Source: Clarkia xantiana subsp. parviflora
Taxonomy: Eukaryota > Streptophyta > Magnoliopsida > Myrtales > Onagraceae
Reading direction: 5' to 3'
DNA length: 64,000 bases
Assembly (NCBI GenBank): GCA_036873135.1
Contig: JAPTYO010000018.1
Span: 10,283,503 to 10,347,502 of the forward strand
Shown here: positions 12,901 to 25,313 of the stretch, one piece after another
How the letters are laid out: each line of letters starts with the position of its first letter
How positions within the stretch are numbered: position 1 is the stretch's first letter
Translations under genes and position numbers: made by a program
The notes under the pieces: generated by a model
What the model saw: only the letters and a program-made list of their open reading frames with translations
Databases searched by the model: none
What the model was told of the DNA's origin: nothing

Positions 12901-13386
12901 TAAAAACTATACAAACAGTCGTATGATAACATTTACAACAAAAAACAGATCATGTTAGGGGGTAAAAAAAAGTGTGGCTTTGCTCTATAAGGTAGGTTTC
13001 ACTGATAGGTTCCCGACAATGTGGTTTCCTCACCCCATCACAGGGTTCATAAGACCTTCACAAGCGAGTAGAGTTTTTCCGAGCCGTACCGGCGGCCCAG
13101 CCGCTCCGGTCGTACCGTACTAAACCTCCGGGGTTCCTAGTTGCCCTAGATTTTAGGCGTTTTGGAGATTACACTAAAGTGGGTGTGTGCGAATTTAAAT
13201 AATACATACACAACAAAGAAAAATAGTCAGTCATAATAAAAACTTAACTCCACACCTGAAAGCACAAAAAAAAAAAAACAACCAAGTTAGAATAAGAAAG
13301 TCAAATATGAATAAAAAATAAAACATGGCAAATAAGCAAATATAAAGAGCCCGAACCCTCGATTGTCCCCAGCAGAGTCGCCAAAA
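9985..13386. repeat. Second, diverged copy of the element interior
   Basis: Matches about 3960-7245 in order: the GGGTGGCTGTGGCCC repeats (10000-10430), TCGTGTCGACGCCC (10580s against 4470s), GGCACAAATATTTCGCGAGAT (10790s against 4670s), the ATGCATATGAGATGCAC-type repeats, and the final CCCCAGCAGAGTCGCCAAAA before the 3' LTR. The first about 1.4 kb of the interior (the 2525-3960 equivalent) is absent. No coding sequence is seen. Confidence 0.8.
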
Positions 13387-14927
13387 TGTCAGACATAAAA
13401 TCTGACCTATGGCGAATTACGTTTTGAAAACGTGGATATTGAAAAGAGTCGCCACTAGTTAATTATTAGGCTAACTAGAATCCTAAATACACCTAAGCGA
13501 ATACTAAATTAAACACCTAGGTATTAAATTGGTCTACGATCAGAGTTCGAGTTTGGGGGTTCTTTTACGAATTAAAAAAAAGAACAATTTTTAATTACGC
13601 CATTTCGGTACTCTATTCACTTAATTTGCCAATTTTCTTTTTATTTATGTCTTTTTATATATATAACTTTACACTAAACATTCACTTTTGTAGAAAAGAA
13701 CAAAAAATTGAAAAAACTCACATGCACCGAGAAAAAAACTCTTATATAAAAAATAGCGTAACATTTATGTATGCTGCTAATGCACTACAAGACAAATAAA
13801 ATTGAAAAAGAAAGATTGATTCAAACAGACCATGGTCAAAGAATAGTATGATTGCTAAATTTTTGTTTCTTACCTTCCGGAGATAAAGTTTGAAGAAATT
13901 CCTTAACCCATCGTAAGCAGAAGGTGGTGAGACGGTAAAGGATTCCAAGGCGATGCACGGAGACAACGCTCGGTCAGCCAAGTGGACGAAACTTGGATAC
14001 GACACTGGGAGACTGGACGCGGCTGAGCGAATCGAGAGGTCAAGGAAGGATGTGGTGACCGGGGTAGAGCAGCGGCTGGTCGGATTGAAGCCCCGGGCGG
14101 GCAGGGACGGATCTAATGGGTGTGGTCGCCGGAAGATTGGAGCGGAGGAGACGATCGGAGTCGGCGAGTGGAGAGATTGCACGATTCTGGTTCGGCGGTG
14201 GACGAACTCGAGACGGTGGGATTGGTGGCCTGTCTGGCGATGAAACATGGGATGAATGTTGCAGTAAGGTGGCTCCTTGGCTTCGATAGGTTATCGATGG
14301 TGACCGGCCTGTGAGTGTCGTAGTGGAGATGATGAGTTAAGGAATAAGTCCGATTCCGTGGGACACGAAATGATTGGAGGTGCTTCCGTGGAGGTCGAGG
14401 ACATCGTTGGTCGGAGAACAGGGCTTCTCTGGTGGTGGTTGATGAATCTCGACGGGACAGTCAAGGATGGGGGAAGACGAGCTCTGTCAAAAATGTAATA
14501 TAATAACAATAATATAATAATAATAAAATAAGAAAATTGATAGGATAACACCAGCAAAACTAAAGAATTTTCATTAAAAAAAAAAAACTAAAGAATTCAC
14601 GATGGTTTCTCAAAAAAAATATTGTATTATTTTTATGTTCTGTTTTTCTGTCCATTACAATGTAAACTAAAACTCTATTTATAATAACTAGTGACTATTC
14701 TAACTAGGAAACAAATATTGTTGATTTATTCTAACCATAAATTCTAAATATTCATAAATTTAATACTAAATATTCAACAAATATTTTTTGTAACAAATAC
14801 ATAAACTACCCTAATTTTTGCAGGAGCCATTCTTGGAAGCTTATTGACTTGTCTTATTTAGAGATTTCCTCATTTAGCGCGCCACACGTCACGCGTGTCG
14901 CGCGTGGTCCAAAATTAGGTGTTTACA
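13387..14927. repeat. LTR of the non-coding element (right copy)
   Basis: 1541 bp, TGTCAGAC...GTGTTTACA, co-linear with 981-2524 with scattered substitutions and small indels. It is followed by the target duplication GTTGA (14928-14932) and then satellite DNA. Confidence 0.88.
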
Positions 14928-17050
14928 GTTGAAATCATTAAAAACTAAGTCAATATACCTTAAATGATTAATATATATCTCAACTTAGTAGTATATACCT
15001 TTAAAATCACACATTAAACTTAGTTATTTGCATATACCTTAAATCACTAACAACTAAGTCATTATACATTATAAATGACTTACAAATAAGTCAATATACC
15101 TTAAATCATTAGTATATACCTTAAATCACTACCTTATACCTTAAGTCAAACTACTTATACGAATTAACTAATATATACCCTAAAATCTATAACAACTAAG
15201 TCATTATACATTAAATCACTAACACTTAAGTGAGTATAATTGAAATCATTAAAAACTAAGTCAATATACCTTAAATGATTAATATATACCTCAACTTAGT
15301 AGTATATACCTTAAATCACACATTAGACTTAGTTAATTGCATATACATTAAATCACTAACAACTAAGTCATTATACATTAAATGACTTACAAATAAGTCA
15401 ATATACCTTAAATCATTAGTATATACCTTAAATCACTACCTTATACCTTAAGTCAAACTAATTATACAAATTAACTAATATATACCGTTAAATCTATAAC
15501 AACTAAGTCATTATACATTAAATCACTAACACTTAAGTGAGTATAGTTGAAATCATTTAAAACTAAGTCAATATACCTTAAATAATTAATATATACTTCA
15601 ACTTAGTAGTATATACCTTAAATCACACATTAAACTTAGTTAATTGCATATACCTTAAATCACTAACAACTAAGTCATTATACATTAAATGACTTACAAA
15701 TAAGTCAATATACCTTAAATCATTAGTATGTACCTTAAATCACTACCTTATACCTTAAGTCAAACTAATTATACAAATTAACTAATATATACCGTTAAAT
15801 CTATAACAACTAAGTCATTATACATTAAATCACTAACACTTAAGTGAGTATAGTTGAAATCATTTAAAACTAAGTCAATATACCTTAAATGATTAATATA
15901 TACCTCAACTTAGTAGTATATACCTTAAATCACACATTAAACTTAGTTAATTGCATATTCCTTAAATCACTAACAACTAAGTCATTATACATTAAATGAC
16001 TTACAAATAAGTCAATATACCTTAAATCATTAGTATATACCTTAAATCGCTACCTTATACCTTAAGTCAAACTACTTATACGAATTAACTAATATATACC
16101 CTAAAATCTATAACAACTAAGTCATTATACATTAAATCACTAAAACTTAAGTGAGTATAATTGAAATCATTAAAACTAAGTCAATATACCTTAAATGATT
16201 AATATATACCTCAACTTAGTAGTATATACCTTAAATCACACATTAAACTTAGTTAATTGCATATACCATAAATCACTAACAACTAAGTCATTATACATTA
16301 AATGACTTACAAATAAGTCAATATACCTTAAATCATTAGTATATACCTTAAATCACTACCTTATACCTTAAGTCAAACTAATTATACAAATTAACTAATA
16401 TATACCGTTAAATCTATAACAACTAAGTCATTATACATTAAATCACTAACACTTAAGTGAGTATAGTTGAAATCATTTAAAACTAAGTCAATATACCTTA
16501 AATGATTAATATATACCTCAACTTAGTAGTATATACATTAAATCACACATTAAACTTAGTTAATTGCATATTCCTTAAATCACTAACAACTAAGTCATTA
16601 TACATTAAATGACTTACAAATAAGTCAATATACCTTAAATCATTAGTATATACCTTAAATCACTACCTTATACCTTAAGTCAAACTACTTATACGAATTA
16701 ACTAATATATACCCTTAAATCTATAACAACTAAGTCATTATACATTAATTCACTAACACTTAAGTGAGTATAGTTGAAATCATTAAAAACTAAGTCAATT
16801 TACCTTAAATGATTAATATATACCTCAACTTAGTAGTATATACCTTAAATCACACATTAAGCTTAGTTAATTGCATATACCTTAAATCACTAACAACTAA
16901 GTCATTATACATTAAATGACTTACATATAAGTCAATGTACCTTAAATCATTAGTATATACCTTAAATAACTACCTTATACCTTAAGTCAAATTAATTATA
17001 CGAATTAACTAATATTTACCCTTAAATCTATAATAACTAAGTCATTATAC
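14928..17050. repeat. A+T-rich satellite array, right part
   Basis: About seven units, with AACAACTAAGTCATTATACA at about 15191, 15498, 15805, 16112, 16418, 16725 and (TAATAACTAAG) 17030, a spacing of 306-307 bp. Variant bases recur at multiples of the unit: GTATAATTG at about 15235 and 16157, and CTACTTATACGAATT at about 15148, 16072 and 16685, which points to duplication of multi-unit blocks. The array stops abruptly at 17050 (CATTATAC, then GTGGGCGGG), where the CACTA-derived DNA begins. Confidence 0.92.
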
Positions 17051-17525
17051 GTGGGCGGGAAACATTAGTGATTTCCCTTCCTTTTTGCTAGTTATAGCAT
17101 TACTCAAAGCCTTCCCTTTTGCCTATTTTCTGAATCACAACCCACGCAGCTAAGGAACAGAGCTCCACCTTCTCTTTTTCCCTTGGATCTGCGCACCTTC
17201 CCTTCAAAGGTAATACATTGACTATCCTTCATTAATTTACTTCTACTAGTCAATATCATGCAGCCATGTTGTGTTGATGACAAGTGTAGTGAATGGGTGA
17301 GCATATAATATGTAATTACTTGTACATATTTAAGTTTTTAAGATTAGTTTTTGAAGGGTCTACTGTTAAAATATATGTCTGTAGAACTTGATCTTAGAAT
17401 CTGATGTTTAAAAGCAACATAACATGTAATGGGCTAACATGAAGCTAAGTTGCTAATAATATGGAAACTAATGGGAATCGGGTTGCTTGTAAATTGCGGC
17501 CAGGAATTTACTGATATAGCAAAGT

Positions 17526-19923
17526 ATGAGAAAACAGGTTTGCGGTACAAAACGAAATGCATATGATATTCAGGGATTTGGTCAAAACTTGCTGAATCCC
17601 GATATGGATGAATGGATGTTAAATGCTGTCCTTGGGGCTGCAAACAATCGAGAGCAGGTTGAGCAAGAAGAAGATGTTATTGTTTCCCGTAGAAGGCTGA
17701 ATCCTGGTGATGGCTCACGTTTTTCCCATGGAATCGTGAATAACTCCCAACTGATTGTGGAAGAGTTTGATGATGTGGATTACGGTGATGAATACGATGA
17801 TGATGTAGTTGCACGTGATGTCCACATTCCATCTTATACACACAGAAATAACAGGCGAGGAGGTGCACATCGGCTGAACAATCGAGGAGGTGGTCGTGAA
17901 ACGTATCAACCCCGAAGGAATTATGAATCTGAGAATGGGGAGGCCTATCCTGCACGTAGAATGTCTATCATAAGGACTTCTAATGGTGGCTTCCTGCATA
18001 ATACTCGAGAGGTAGGTAATCCTTCGGGTCGTGTAAAAGTCCCGAGTAGCGCTGACTGCATTGAAGCCAACCGATCGACTAAATCATCTGATGTCCGTTA
18101 TGGTTCTAATCATCAAGTAACAACAAGGCCTGCGCGTGGAATCGGTATGGGAAAGTTTGGTGGAATGGGGTCATAAATGGTGCGATGGAATCACTACTCA
18201 TTCTACATGGAAAGTAAGTATGAACCTTATGTAACTAGGCATGTTACAAAAAGAACACTTTATGTCTAATTTATTAATGATATGAATGAATGTTAAATGT
18301 AGAATTGCACCAAACGCATCTATACGAGATTTGACAGTTGCGCTAAGAGGTAATTGGCCCGGACCATTTACCAACTGGACAGATGTTCCGGAATTACCAA
18401 AGGATGACTTGTGGAAGGTTTATAAGGTTAGTGTTTTGGCTGATTTGACTCATGTTTATCCATTCATGTTGGAACTGATTTGATTTATTATTTGGCTTGT
18501 TTAACATCGTTTGTTGATGCAGAGTATGTGGAGTGTGCCAGAGGAGGAGGATATGCTCTATTTCAAGGCAATCAACAAAAGCATGGGCGAACGATACAGG
18601 AGCGTGCTATCAATTGCATGGAGGGATGCCATGAAAGCAGCCAAAAGTGCAGAAATCACAGATTGCATCGACTTCAGGCCTAAATGGATCAAACAAGTGC
18701 ATCAGGAGGGATTAATCAACATATGGTCAAAAGAAAAGTGGCAGATCGTGGCTGAAAAGAATAAGAAAAACAGAAACACGGAGAGGGAGGGAGGTGTAGG
18801 GAAACACAGCGGTGGATCTGTTTCGTTTGCAGAACACGAATTAAGAATGGTTATGAATTTGTTGTATCGACATTTTATTTGATTTAACTAATATATGAAG
18901 TTTAAACTGACTTGTTTCCCTAACTTGTAGGCTGAAGAGGTTGGGCGACCCCCAACAAAGGAGGAGCTGTTCTTGCAAATGCATCGAGGCAAGGGTGAAG
19001 TGAGTAATTTCATAGACAGACGTTCAGAACATGTCATGGTAACCACTATTTCAATCTTGAACTGATTATTGTGTGTTTTTTGAACTTGGTCGAATTTGGA
19101 TTTTCTTTACCGTTCGATGTTTTTGTGTTGCAAGGAAACCTATAAAGCTCTACTGCTGGACAAATACAAGACACCTGAATCTGTTGAAGAAGTAGGATGG
19201 GATGCTGCCCTATGGAAGAAAGCTACCGGCTCCGTTAAGAACAAGGGCTGGATATACGGTATTGTTCAAACCAGGCAATGGGGCGAGTCGGGGCGGGTAT
19301 CGCCAGACCCGGACCCGCCCCGCGGGTCAATATGGTCGACCCGGACCCGTCCCGTGCACTTTCGGGTCGGGTCGACCCGTGTGAGGTATAATTTATCATT
19401 TTAAATCTTAAATTCTAAATTCTATGTTACCGTATCCAAATTCAACTCCAAATTTAAATCATAAATTATTAAATTAACTCATAATACAAATATAAATCAC
19501 CCCATTCATTAGAATAATTGTTATTTTGATTATGTGTTATATTACCCGTATAGTTTTATATAATATACATATATTAAATATATATGTAAAATGAAAGCTC
19601 GGGTCGGGTCGGGTCGGGTCGGCGGGTCGCCGTGAACCCAAACCCGAACCCGCCCCGCGGGTCGCGGGTCGGCGGGTCATCGGGTTATCGGGTCAAAATC
19701 GGGTCGGGTACCCGCGGGTCGGCGGGTACTCGGGACCCGTTGCCATCCCTACCCACCACCGCTCACAGGAGGTGTGGGGTCTATACAAGGACAGCAGTTA
19801 TGATTGGCTTTGAATCAATTCCGAGATGAGTGGATTGCGGAGATCGTGACAGCCGTTGTTGCAAAGTTAGGTCAGTCGTCTTCCCCCTGTGTGGACACAC
19901 ATAACGTGGGCAGTGGTGATTGA
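17526..19923 (+). pseudogene. TNPA-like plant transposase (Ptta/En/Spm family), disrupted
   Basis: Several exons can be joined. Exon A starts at ATG 17526 and is open to 18176; it encodes an acidic stretch (EEFDDVDYGDEYDDD) and an RG-rich stretch. A likely one-base frameshift near 18170 then leads to a donor at about 18211 (GTAAGT). The next exon ends at 18426 (NWTDVPELPKDDLWKVYK). Introns with GT...AG borders lie at 18427-18522, 18850-18930 and 19039-19134, and all three keep the frame. The section HSGGSVSFAEHE ... GRPPTKEELFLQMHRGKG is typical of the Transposase_24 (Ptta/En/Spm) family. After GIVQT (about 19272) a hAT-type insertion breaks the gene. The C-terminus resumes as QFRDEWIAEIVTAVVAKL and stops at 19921-19923. 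Function in the family: DNA-binding accessory protein of CACTA transposition. Confidence 0.7.
19274..19751. mobile_element. Degenerate hAT-type MITE in the TNPA-like gene
   Basis: The left edge GGCAATGGGGCGAGTCGGGG and right edge CCCGTTGCCATCCCTA are imperfect inverted repeats. The right end matches the plant hAT terminus TAGGGATGGCAACGGG. The interior has GGGTCG microsatellite runs (about 19600-19625) and an A+T-rich core. The left terminal bases are missing and I find no clean 8-bp target duplication, so this is an old or truncated copy. It interrupts the last coding part of the TNPA-like gene. Confidence 0.55.
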
Positions 19924-20349
19924 ACGGATCAAGTTTAAGGTTCGCGTACAAGATTTAGTAGTTCGTCTATATTTTGGGGACAACAATTATTAGTAGGATG
20001 TATATTTTGGGGATGTGTTATAAACGTATTAACAAACCACAATATGTGCATGAATTAGATTCAACACTCATAAATTCATGCATGTATTGTAATTTTTTAA
20101 TACATGGTATGCCATGGTATTTTGCAAACCAAGTTAGAGTAGCATGCATATTATATTTTGTGGAACATGCTAATATTTTGTGACCATGTCTGTATTTTGT
20201 GTAAGTTAAAGATTTCTGAATGATCCACACAGCTCAGTGAAAGAACATCATCAATACAACTGAAAGATCGAATGGTCAAATCTCCTTAGTTACACCGTTT
20301 TTCTTGTATTGGTCTACGATTGATATCCAACAACCAGACTGAAAGATTG

Positions 20350-20780
20350 GAGGTTCAAGTCTGCATAATTCCAGGTTTTTTAAGCAGGACCACAACTGCA
20401 ATCAAACAAACAACATACAATAAGTTGTTCACTGCAAAATATACAGCTTAAACCACTGCAATCCAAAAATGACAGCAACTGTTAAACAATCTAAGCTATC
20501 AAACAGAAATCAAACGTGACAGCAGCTATCAAAGAACCTAATCGGATTCAACAGTGACATCCGAGGTTCAAGTCTGCATAATTCCAGGTTTTATAAGCAG
20601 GACCACAACTGCAATCAAACAAACAACATACAAAATAAGTTGTTCACTGCAAAATATACAGCTTAAACCACTGCAATCTCAAAATGGCAGCAACTGTTAA
20701 TCAATCTAAGCAATCAAACAGCTAGCAAACGTGACAGCAGCTATCAAAGAACCTAATCGGATTCAACAGTGTCATCCGAG
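20350..20780. repeat. Tandem duplication of a 223-bp segment
   Basis: GAGGTTCAAGTCTGCATAAT occurs at 20350 and again at 20573, and the two copies stay about 95% alike to ATTCAACAGTG(A/T)CATCCGAG. The block lies between the convergent TNPA-like and TNP2-like genes. No coding function is seen. 19924-20349 likewise shows nothing recognisable. Confidence 0.85.
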
Positions 20781-20923
20781 TGACTTTCCCCCACCAACTG
20801 TATTTTCCCCCTTCAGCAAAAGCATGAAAGATAGTACCTGCTGCTTGTTCTCTTGTCATCCCATCAAACTGAAGCACAACACTTAGCTCAATGGTTGAAC
20901 CTCCGCAAATTGTCTGGGATCCA

Positions 20924-23900
20924 TCAGAATGGCTGTCTTATCAAGCTCTTCCTGAAGGTCCAAAGCAACCTCATTTTCCATATGTTCAGCTTGGAAACTG
21001 CTCGACTCATCGTCTGCCGCAGAGGACTCCGTACCCCCTGAATGTCATATTTACCCGTCGATTTCCCCTTACAGACAACAACCCAATCCTTCCTTTCCCT
21101 CCGGCCTCCTGGATACCCAAGATAGAAGACTTGTTCAGCTTGACTCGCTAAAACAAATTTCTCGTCAGTTGGATAGCAAGACCGAGGGTCTAACTCTACA
21201 AATCCAAGTCTTGGATGTATTCGCATCTTCGTCGTCGTGTCATACCAATGACATTTCAATAAGCACACACTATTACGACTACCAAGGTATTCCACTTCCC
21301 ATATTTCATCAATCAACCCGTAGTAGTTGTTGTAATTACCACCCCCACCACACTGACCTTTCACGCACACATCATAGTTTGCTCTTATCCGTTCTCTTCC
21401 ATGTTCACGTGTGTGAAAGTTAAATCCATTTGTAAAGCATCCATTATAGGTCTTCATGATGGTACTGGGTCCCCTACTTAGTTCATAAACGCCTTCAGCA
21501 ACTTCATGTATGTGAGCTTGAACCTTCAATTATTCAAGTATTAGTACACAATTTGAAAAATCTTTCAAATGCACAAACAATTATAACAAGACTTGAACAC
21601 TAACATATTCTTTCAACCAATCAGCAAATGATGTGTGAAGTATCATGTCGAGTACTTGAGCTGTCAAATCCACGTATTCTTGCCTCATCGCATCCTCGAA
21701 TAACCTGAAGGAGGTTAGGTAAGTTTACTAGTAGTGGAAACCAATCAAACTAAAAAAATAGATGATAGGCATAGCCATTAGATTACCCAATGTATGGCGA
21801 CAGTTCTATTAAGTATAACATAAGTGTGTGCTGCTTTAACATCTGAAACTGGCATGAAAGTGCGACCACGCGGCCCATACAGTTGGATTGGATGTCGAAA
21901 TACAGATAGTCTATGCTCACCAACAGGTACACCACCATCATCATTCCGTGGGCCTCTGTTGATTCTTGAATCAATGCCGTCCGCAAAGTAGAATGAACAA
22001 AAAGTTGATGTCTCTTGGATAATGTAGGCTTCACAAATTGATGCCTCGACATGAGCCTTGTTCCCAACCTTTTTCTTCAAACCGTGGAGAAACCTGAAAA
22101 CACAAGTAATGCCATATCAAGAAAAACGAAAACATGTCTGATCGGGATGTGCTGACTAGTTGATGTACCTTTCAAATGGATACATCCAGCGATACTGAAC
22201 GGGTCCTCCCAACTCAGCCTCTAGTGGAAGATGCACCAGGAGATGCTCACTTATATAAAAAAAAAAAAACCAGGTGGGAAAATCTTTTCTAGCTTGCACA
22301 TGGTTTCAACTATTTGCAATTTCAGTTCTCTAATACGACCTACGTCCACAACACGGCTGCAAATGTCTCTGAAAAACATGTTAACTCAGCAAGGGCTTCC
22401 CAAATTGGGTCTGGAACCATATCTCGAAGTGCTACAGGTAGTAACATCTGTAGCATAATGTGACAGTCGTGACTTTTCGGTCCTGTTATTTTGACCTCTT
22501 CCACGTTTGCACACCTTGAAATGTTTGAGCCGTAGCCATCTAGGAGTTTCAACTTCTTAAGCCATTTGTAAATATCGCGTTGTTGCTTTCGAGTTAGGCA
22601 ATAAGCTGCTTTGGGTTTATACATCTTCCCAGACCATTCTTGTAACTCAAGCTCTGGACGATTACATAACATGGCCAAGTCCATCCTCGCTTTAGCATTG
22701 TCCTTTGTCTTGCCTTTCACGTCCATCACAGTGTTGAACACGTTCTCAAATACATTCTTTTCGACGTGCATCACGTCAAGGTTATGCCTAATCAAAGTTG
22801 TTTTCCAGTATAGAAGTTCCCAGAATATGCTCCTCTTTTCCCAGTTGTGGTCCTTGCCATATCCGGGAATTTTATCACTCTTGTGGTATTTTCCGAACGT
22901 CACATCTGGTAGCAAAGAGACCGAATCAAATACTTCCTCACCGGATAGTATTGGCGGTGGTGCTTCATCAACAATAACTCCTTTCCGGAAAAGATCGGCT
23001 TGAAACCTAAAAGGGTGGTCTTCGGGCAAAAACTTGCGATGACAATCAAAATGACATGCTTTCCCACCGTGCTTAAGTGTAATGGCATTCCCTAAATGCA
23101 TACAATAGGAACAAGCCATTTTCCCCTGAGTACCCCACCCAGATAACATTGCATAGGCTGGTAAGTCGCTGATTGTCCACTTCAAGGCAACCCGCAATGT
23201 GAATCTCTCTTTGCGTGACGCGTCATAGGATGGTACACCATCAAACCAGAGTGAAGTTAATTCATCCACTAATGGCCTCAAGAACACATCAACATCATTA
23301 CCTGGATGACTTGGCCCGGGAATAACCATATTCAAGAACATATATGGCTCTTTCATAAACATCCACGGTGGTAGATTGTACACCGTTAGAATTACAGGCC
23401 AGCATGAGTACGGAGCTCCATAGTGATCGAACGGGGTAAACCCATATGTACAAAGGCCTAGTCGTACATTCCGTGGTTCCAAAGCTAATTCCTCGTGTGT
23501 TCTACTAAAGTGTTTCCATGCTTCGCTATCGGATGGATGTACCATAGTTCCACTTCGAGAACGATGCTCGTTATGCTAAGTCATGTGGGGGGCTGTCTTC
23601 GTCGACATATACAAGCGCTGCAACCGTGGAGTGATGGGTAAGTAACGAAGAACTCGATGTGGAGTGCCCTTTTTTCTCCCAGATGGGGGAACTTTGAATC
23701 TGTCATGATGGAAAATGCGGCAGCTAGTCAAGTGCATGTCCTCTTTATAGTACAACATGCAGCCGTTAATGCACGAATATATCTTCTCATACCCAAGGCC
23801 GAGCTTTGCCATTTTCTTCTTGCATTCGTAAAAGTTCTTGGGGAGCTTATGGTCGACCGGTAGTATTTCTCCTATTGTTTTCAACATACCGTCGAAAGTC

Positions 23901-24424
23901 TGTGCACTAACATGACCTTCTGATTTTGTGTTCAAGAGTTGAGACATAACAGATAGCACTGTATGATTCGGGCAACCATCGTACAGAGGTGTCTCCGCAT
24001 CTCTCAACAAAGCATCGAAACTTTCCTTATCAAAGGTTGGCACATTGGTGTCGTCGTGGGGAGGATCTGCATTGGCTCTGAATCCATCAATGACCAACTG
24101 TTGATACTCGGTTTGATATTTTCCACCTCCAACGGTTTGGCCACTACTGCCTCCAACACCCTCTTCTAACTCCCCATGCTGCCTCCAAAAAGTATAGCCT
24201 TCCTTAAATCCGTGATTGTATAAATGCACCTTCACAGTTTCTAAATCCTCATAGTATCTATTCATGCATCTCACGCAAGGACACTTGATTTCAGTTACTC
24301 GTCCACATTTGCCGGAGTTGTTAACTGCCAGTTGAATTAATGATTTCACACCATCCTTGAACTCGTCAAACAATGCACCATGTCGATCCTTTCGACGCCA
24401 CATCCATGTGCGATCTTCGGCCAT
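20924..24424 (-). pseudogene. TNP2-like CACTA transposase with DUF4218 and DUF4216 regions, broken
   Basis: Reads right to left. From ATG 24424, MAEDRTWMWRR ... CPCVRCMNRYYED is the transposase-associated N-terminal domain. GCPNHTVLSVMSQLLNTKS and KLGLGYEKIYSCINGCMLYY belong to the TNP2 family. A TAG at 23576-23578 stops the frame; the same frame then continues with HPSDSEAWKHFSRTHEELAL and the TNP2 core (CSYCMHLGNAITLKHGGK) to 22340. A frameshift lies near 22383, because MFFRDICSR appears in the next frame. After an intron, 22080-21778 carries a DUF4218-like part (NKAHVEASICEAYIIQE). 21529-20924 carries a DUF4216-like part (FVLASQAEQVFYLGYP). In LGLCTYGFTPFD the usual Asp of the TDGF motif is Tyr. 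The protein would cut and join the element ends; this copy cannot be functional. Confidence 0.85.
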
Positions 24425-24965
24425 TTATCCGTGTTGCGCTTATGTATGCCCTGTTAGTAATTAAATAGCTTGTGTAACATAACCATAACATCAAACTAAT
24501 ACTAAGTCATCTCATTTACTTAGCCTTGCATATACAAACTACAAACCAACCAGACTTTATTTCAAATTCATGTACAACAACTAACATAAGTAAACAAACC
24601 ACACATAATGTCATCATATACCAACCACATAACCCACTATTCTCTCTATGGCATATACACAAACACTTGGTGTGCACAAAACCACGTTGATATTTCTTTA
24701 TATCCAACAAGTATTCTTTGATAGTTGAACACAGAAATTGAGAGAAGATGAATCAAAACCCAAGTTATGAGATCAAGTTGCATATTAACTGAAAATAATT
24801 GTTACCCACTGCAGACCTCTTCTTCTACGCGTAGCACTCTGAGAAAGAACGCAGCTCTGCTAATTAGCTCTCTGTAAGTCTGTATTGTATTGGTCGTTTT
24901 GGCAATATATACAAGACCCGCAAGTGATTATATCAAGTACAAATCTCTGCATAAAATAAATGGAT

Positions 24966-25050
24966 TAAACCACTTAGCCCAGTGGTGACGTGCTCTGATT
25001 CCGACCTATTGGTGATGGTTGCTGGTTCGATACTCTGCACCGGCTCTACA
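24966..25050 (+). promoter_or_regulatory. Possible tRNA-like (pol III) box A/box B sequence
   Basis: TTAGCCCAGTGGTGACG (24975-24991) resembles a pol III box A (TRGCNNAGYGG). GGTTCGATACTC (25023-25034) resembles box B (GGTTCGANNCC). The spacing of about 45 bp is within the usual range for tRNA genes and SINEs. There is no cloverleaf I can draw with confidence and no poly(A) tail directly after it. It may be a SINE head trapped in the CACTA right arm, or chance. 24425-24965 shows no other feature. Confidence 0.3.
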
Positions 25051-25313
25051 TTTTTTCTATTAGCACAAATATTGGGGTCGTTTATAATTCGTATTAGGGT
25101 CGCGTCAGATTTTCTTTCATCAACGAATTGTGCAGAACCTAGCCTATGTCAGATTCCTCATGTCAAAATTGTCCCAAACAGTCGTTTGAAACGAGGTAAC
25201 ACCCCGTGTCAGTACACGTGCTAAACTCTACCTCGTGCCTAATCCAACTAAAACACGTCCCAATTTGAAACGACTAAACACCCCGTGTCAAAGTTCGTTT
25301 TATTTGACCCTGA

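Larger units (their letters stand above)
981..14927. mobile_element. Large non-coding LTR retrotransposon (LARD-like), nested and rearranged
   Basis: Two direct LTRs (981-2524 and 13387-14927) start TGTCAGAC and end GTGTTTACA. They are flanked by the 5-bp duplication GTTGA (976-980 and 14928-14932), and the satellite is continuous once the element and one GTTGA are removed. The 10.9-kb interior has no gag or pol similarity in any frame, which fits a large retrotransposon derivative mobilised by another element. The LTRs differ by roughly 4% over the first 240 bp compared by eye. The sequence after the 5' LTR (GTTTGCCCCTCTTTGGG) does not look like a usual tRNA primer site, and the sequence before the 3' LTR (CAGAGTCGCCAAAA) is not a clear polypurine tract. 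Orientation is uncertain because nothing is coded. Confidence 0.88.

Noticed and set aside
17051..17075. GTGGGCGGGAAAC as a CACTA left terminus
   Set aside because: Does not match CACTACAAGAAA or the inverse of the right end.
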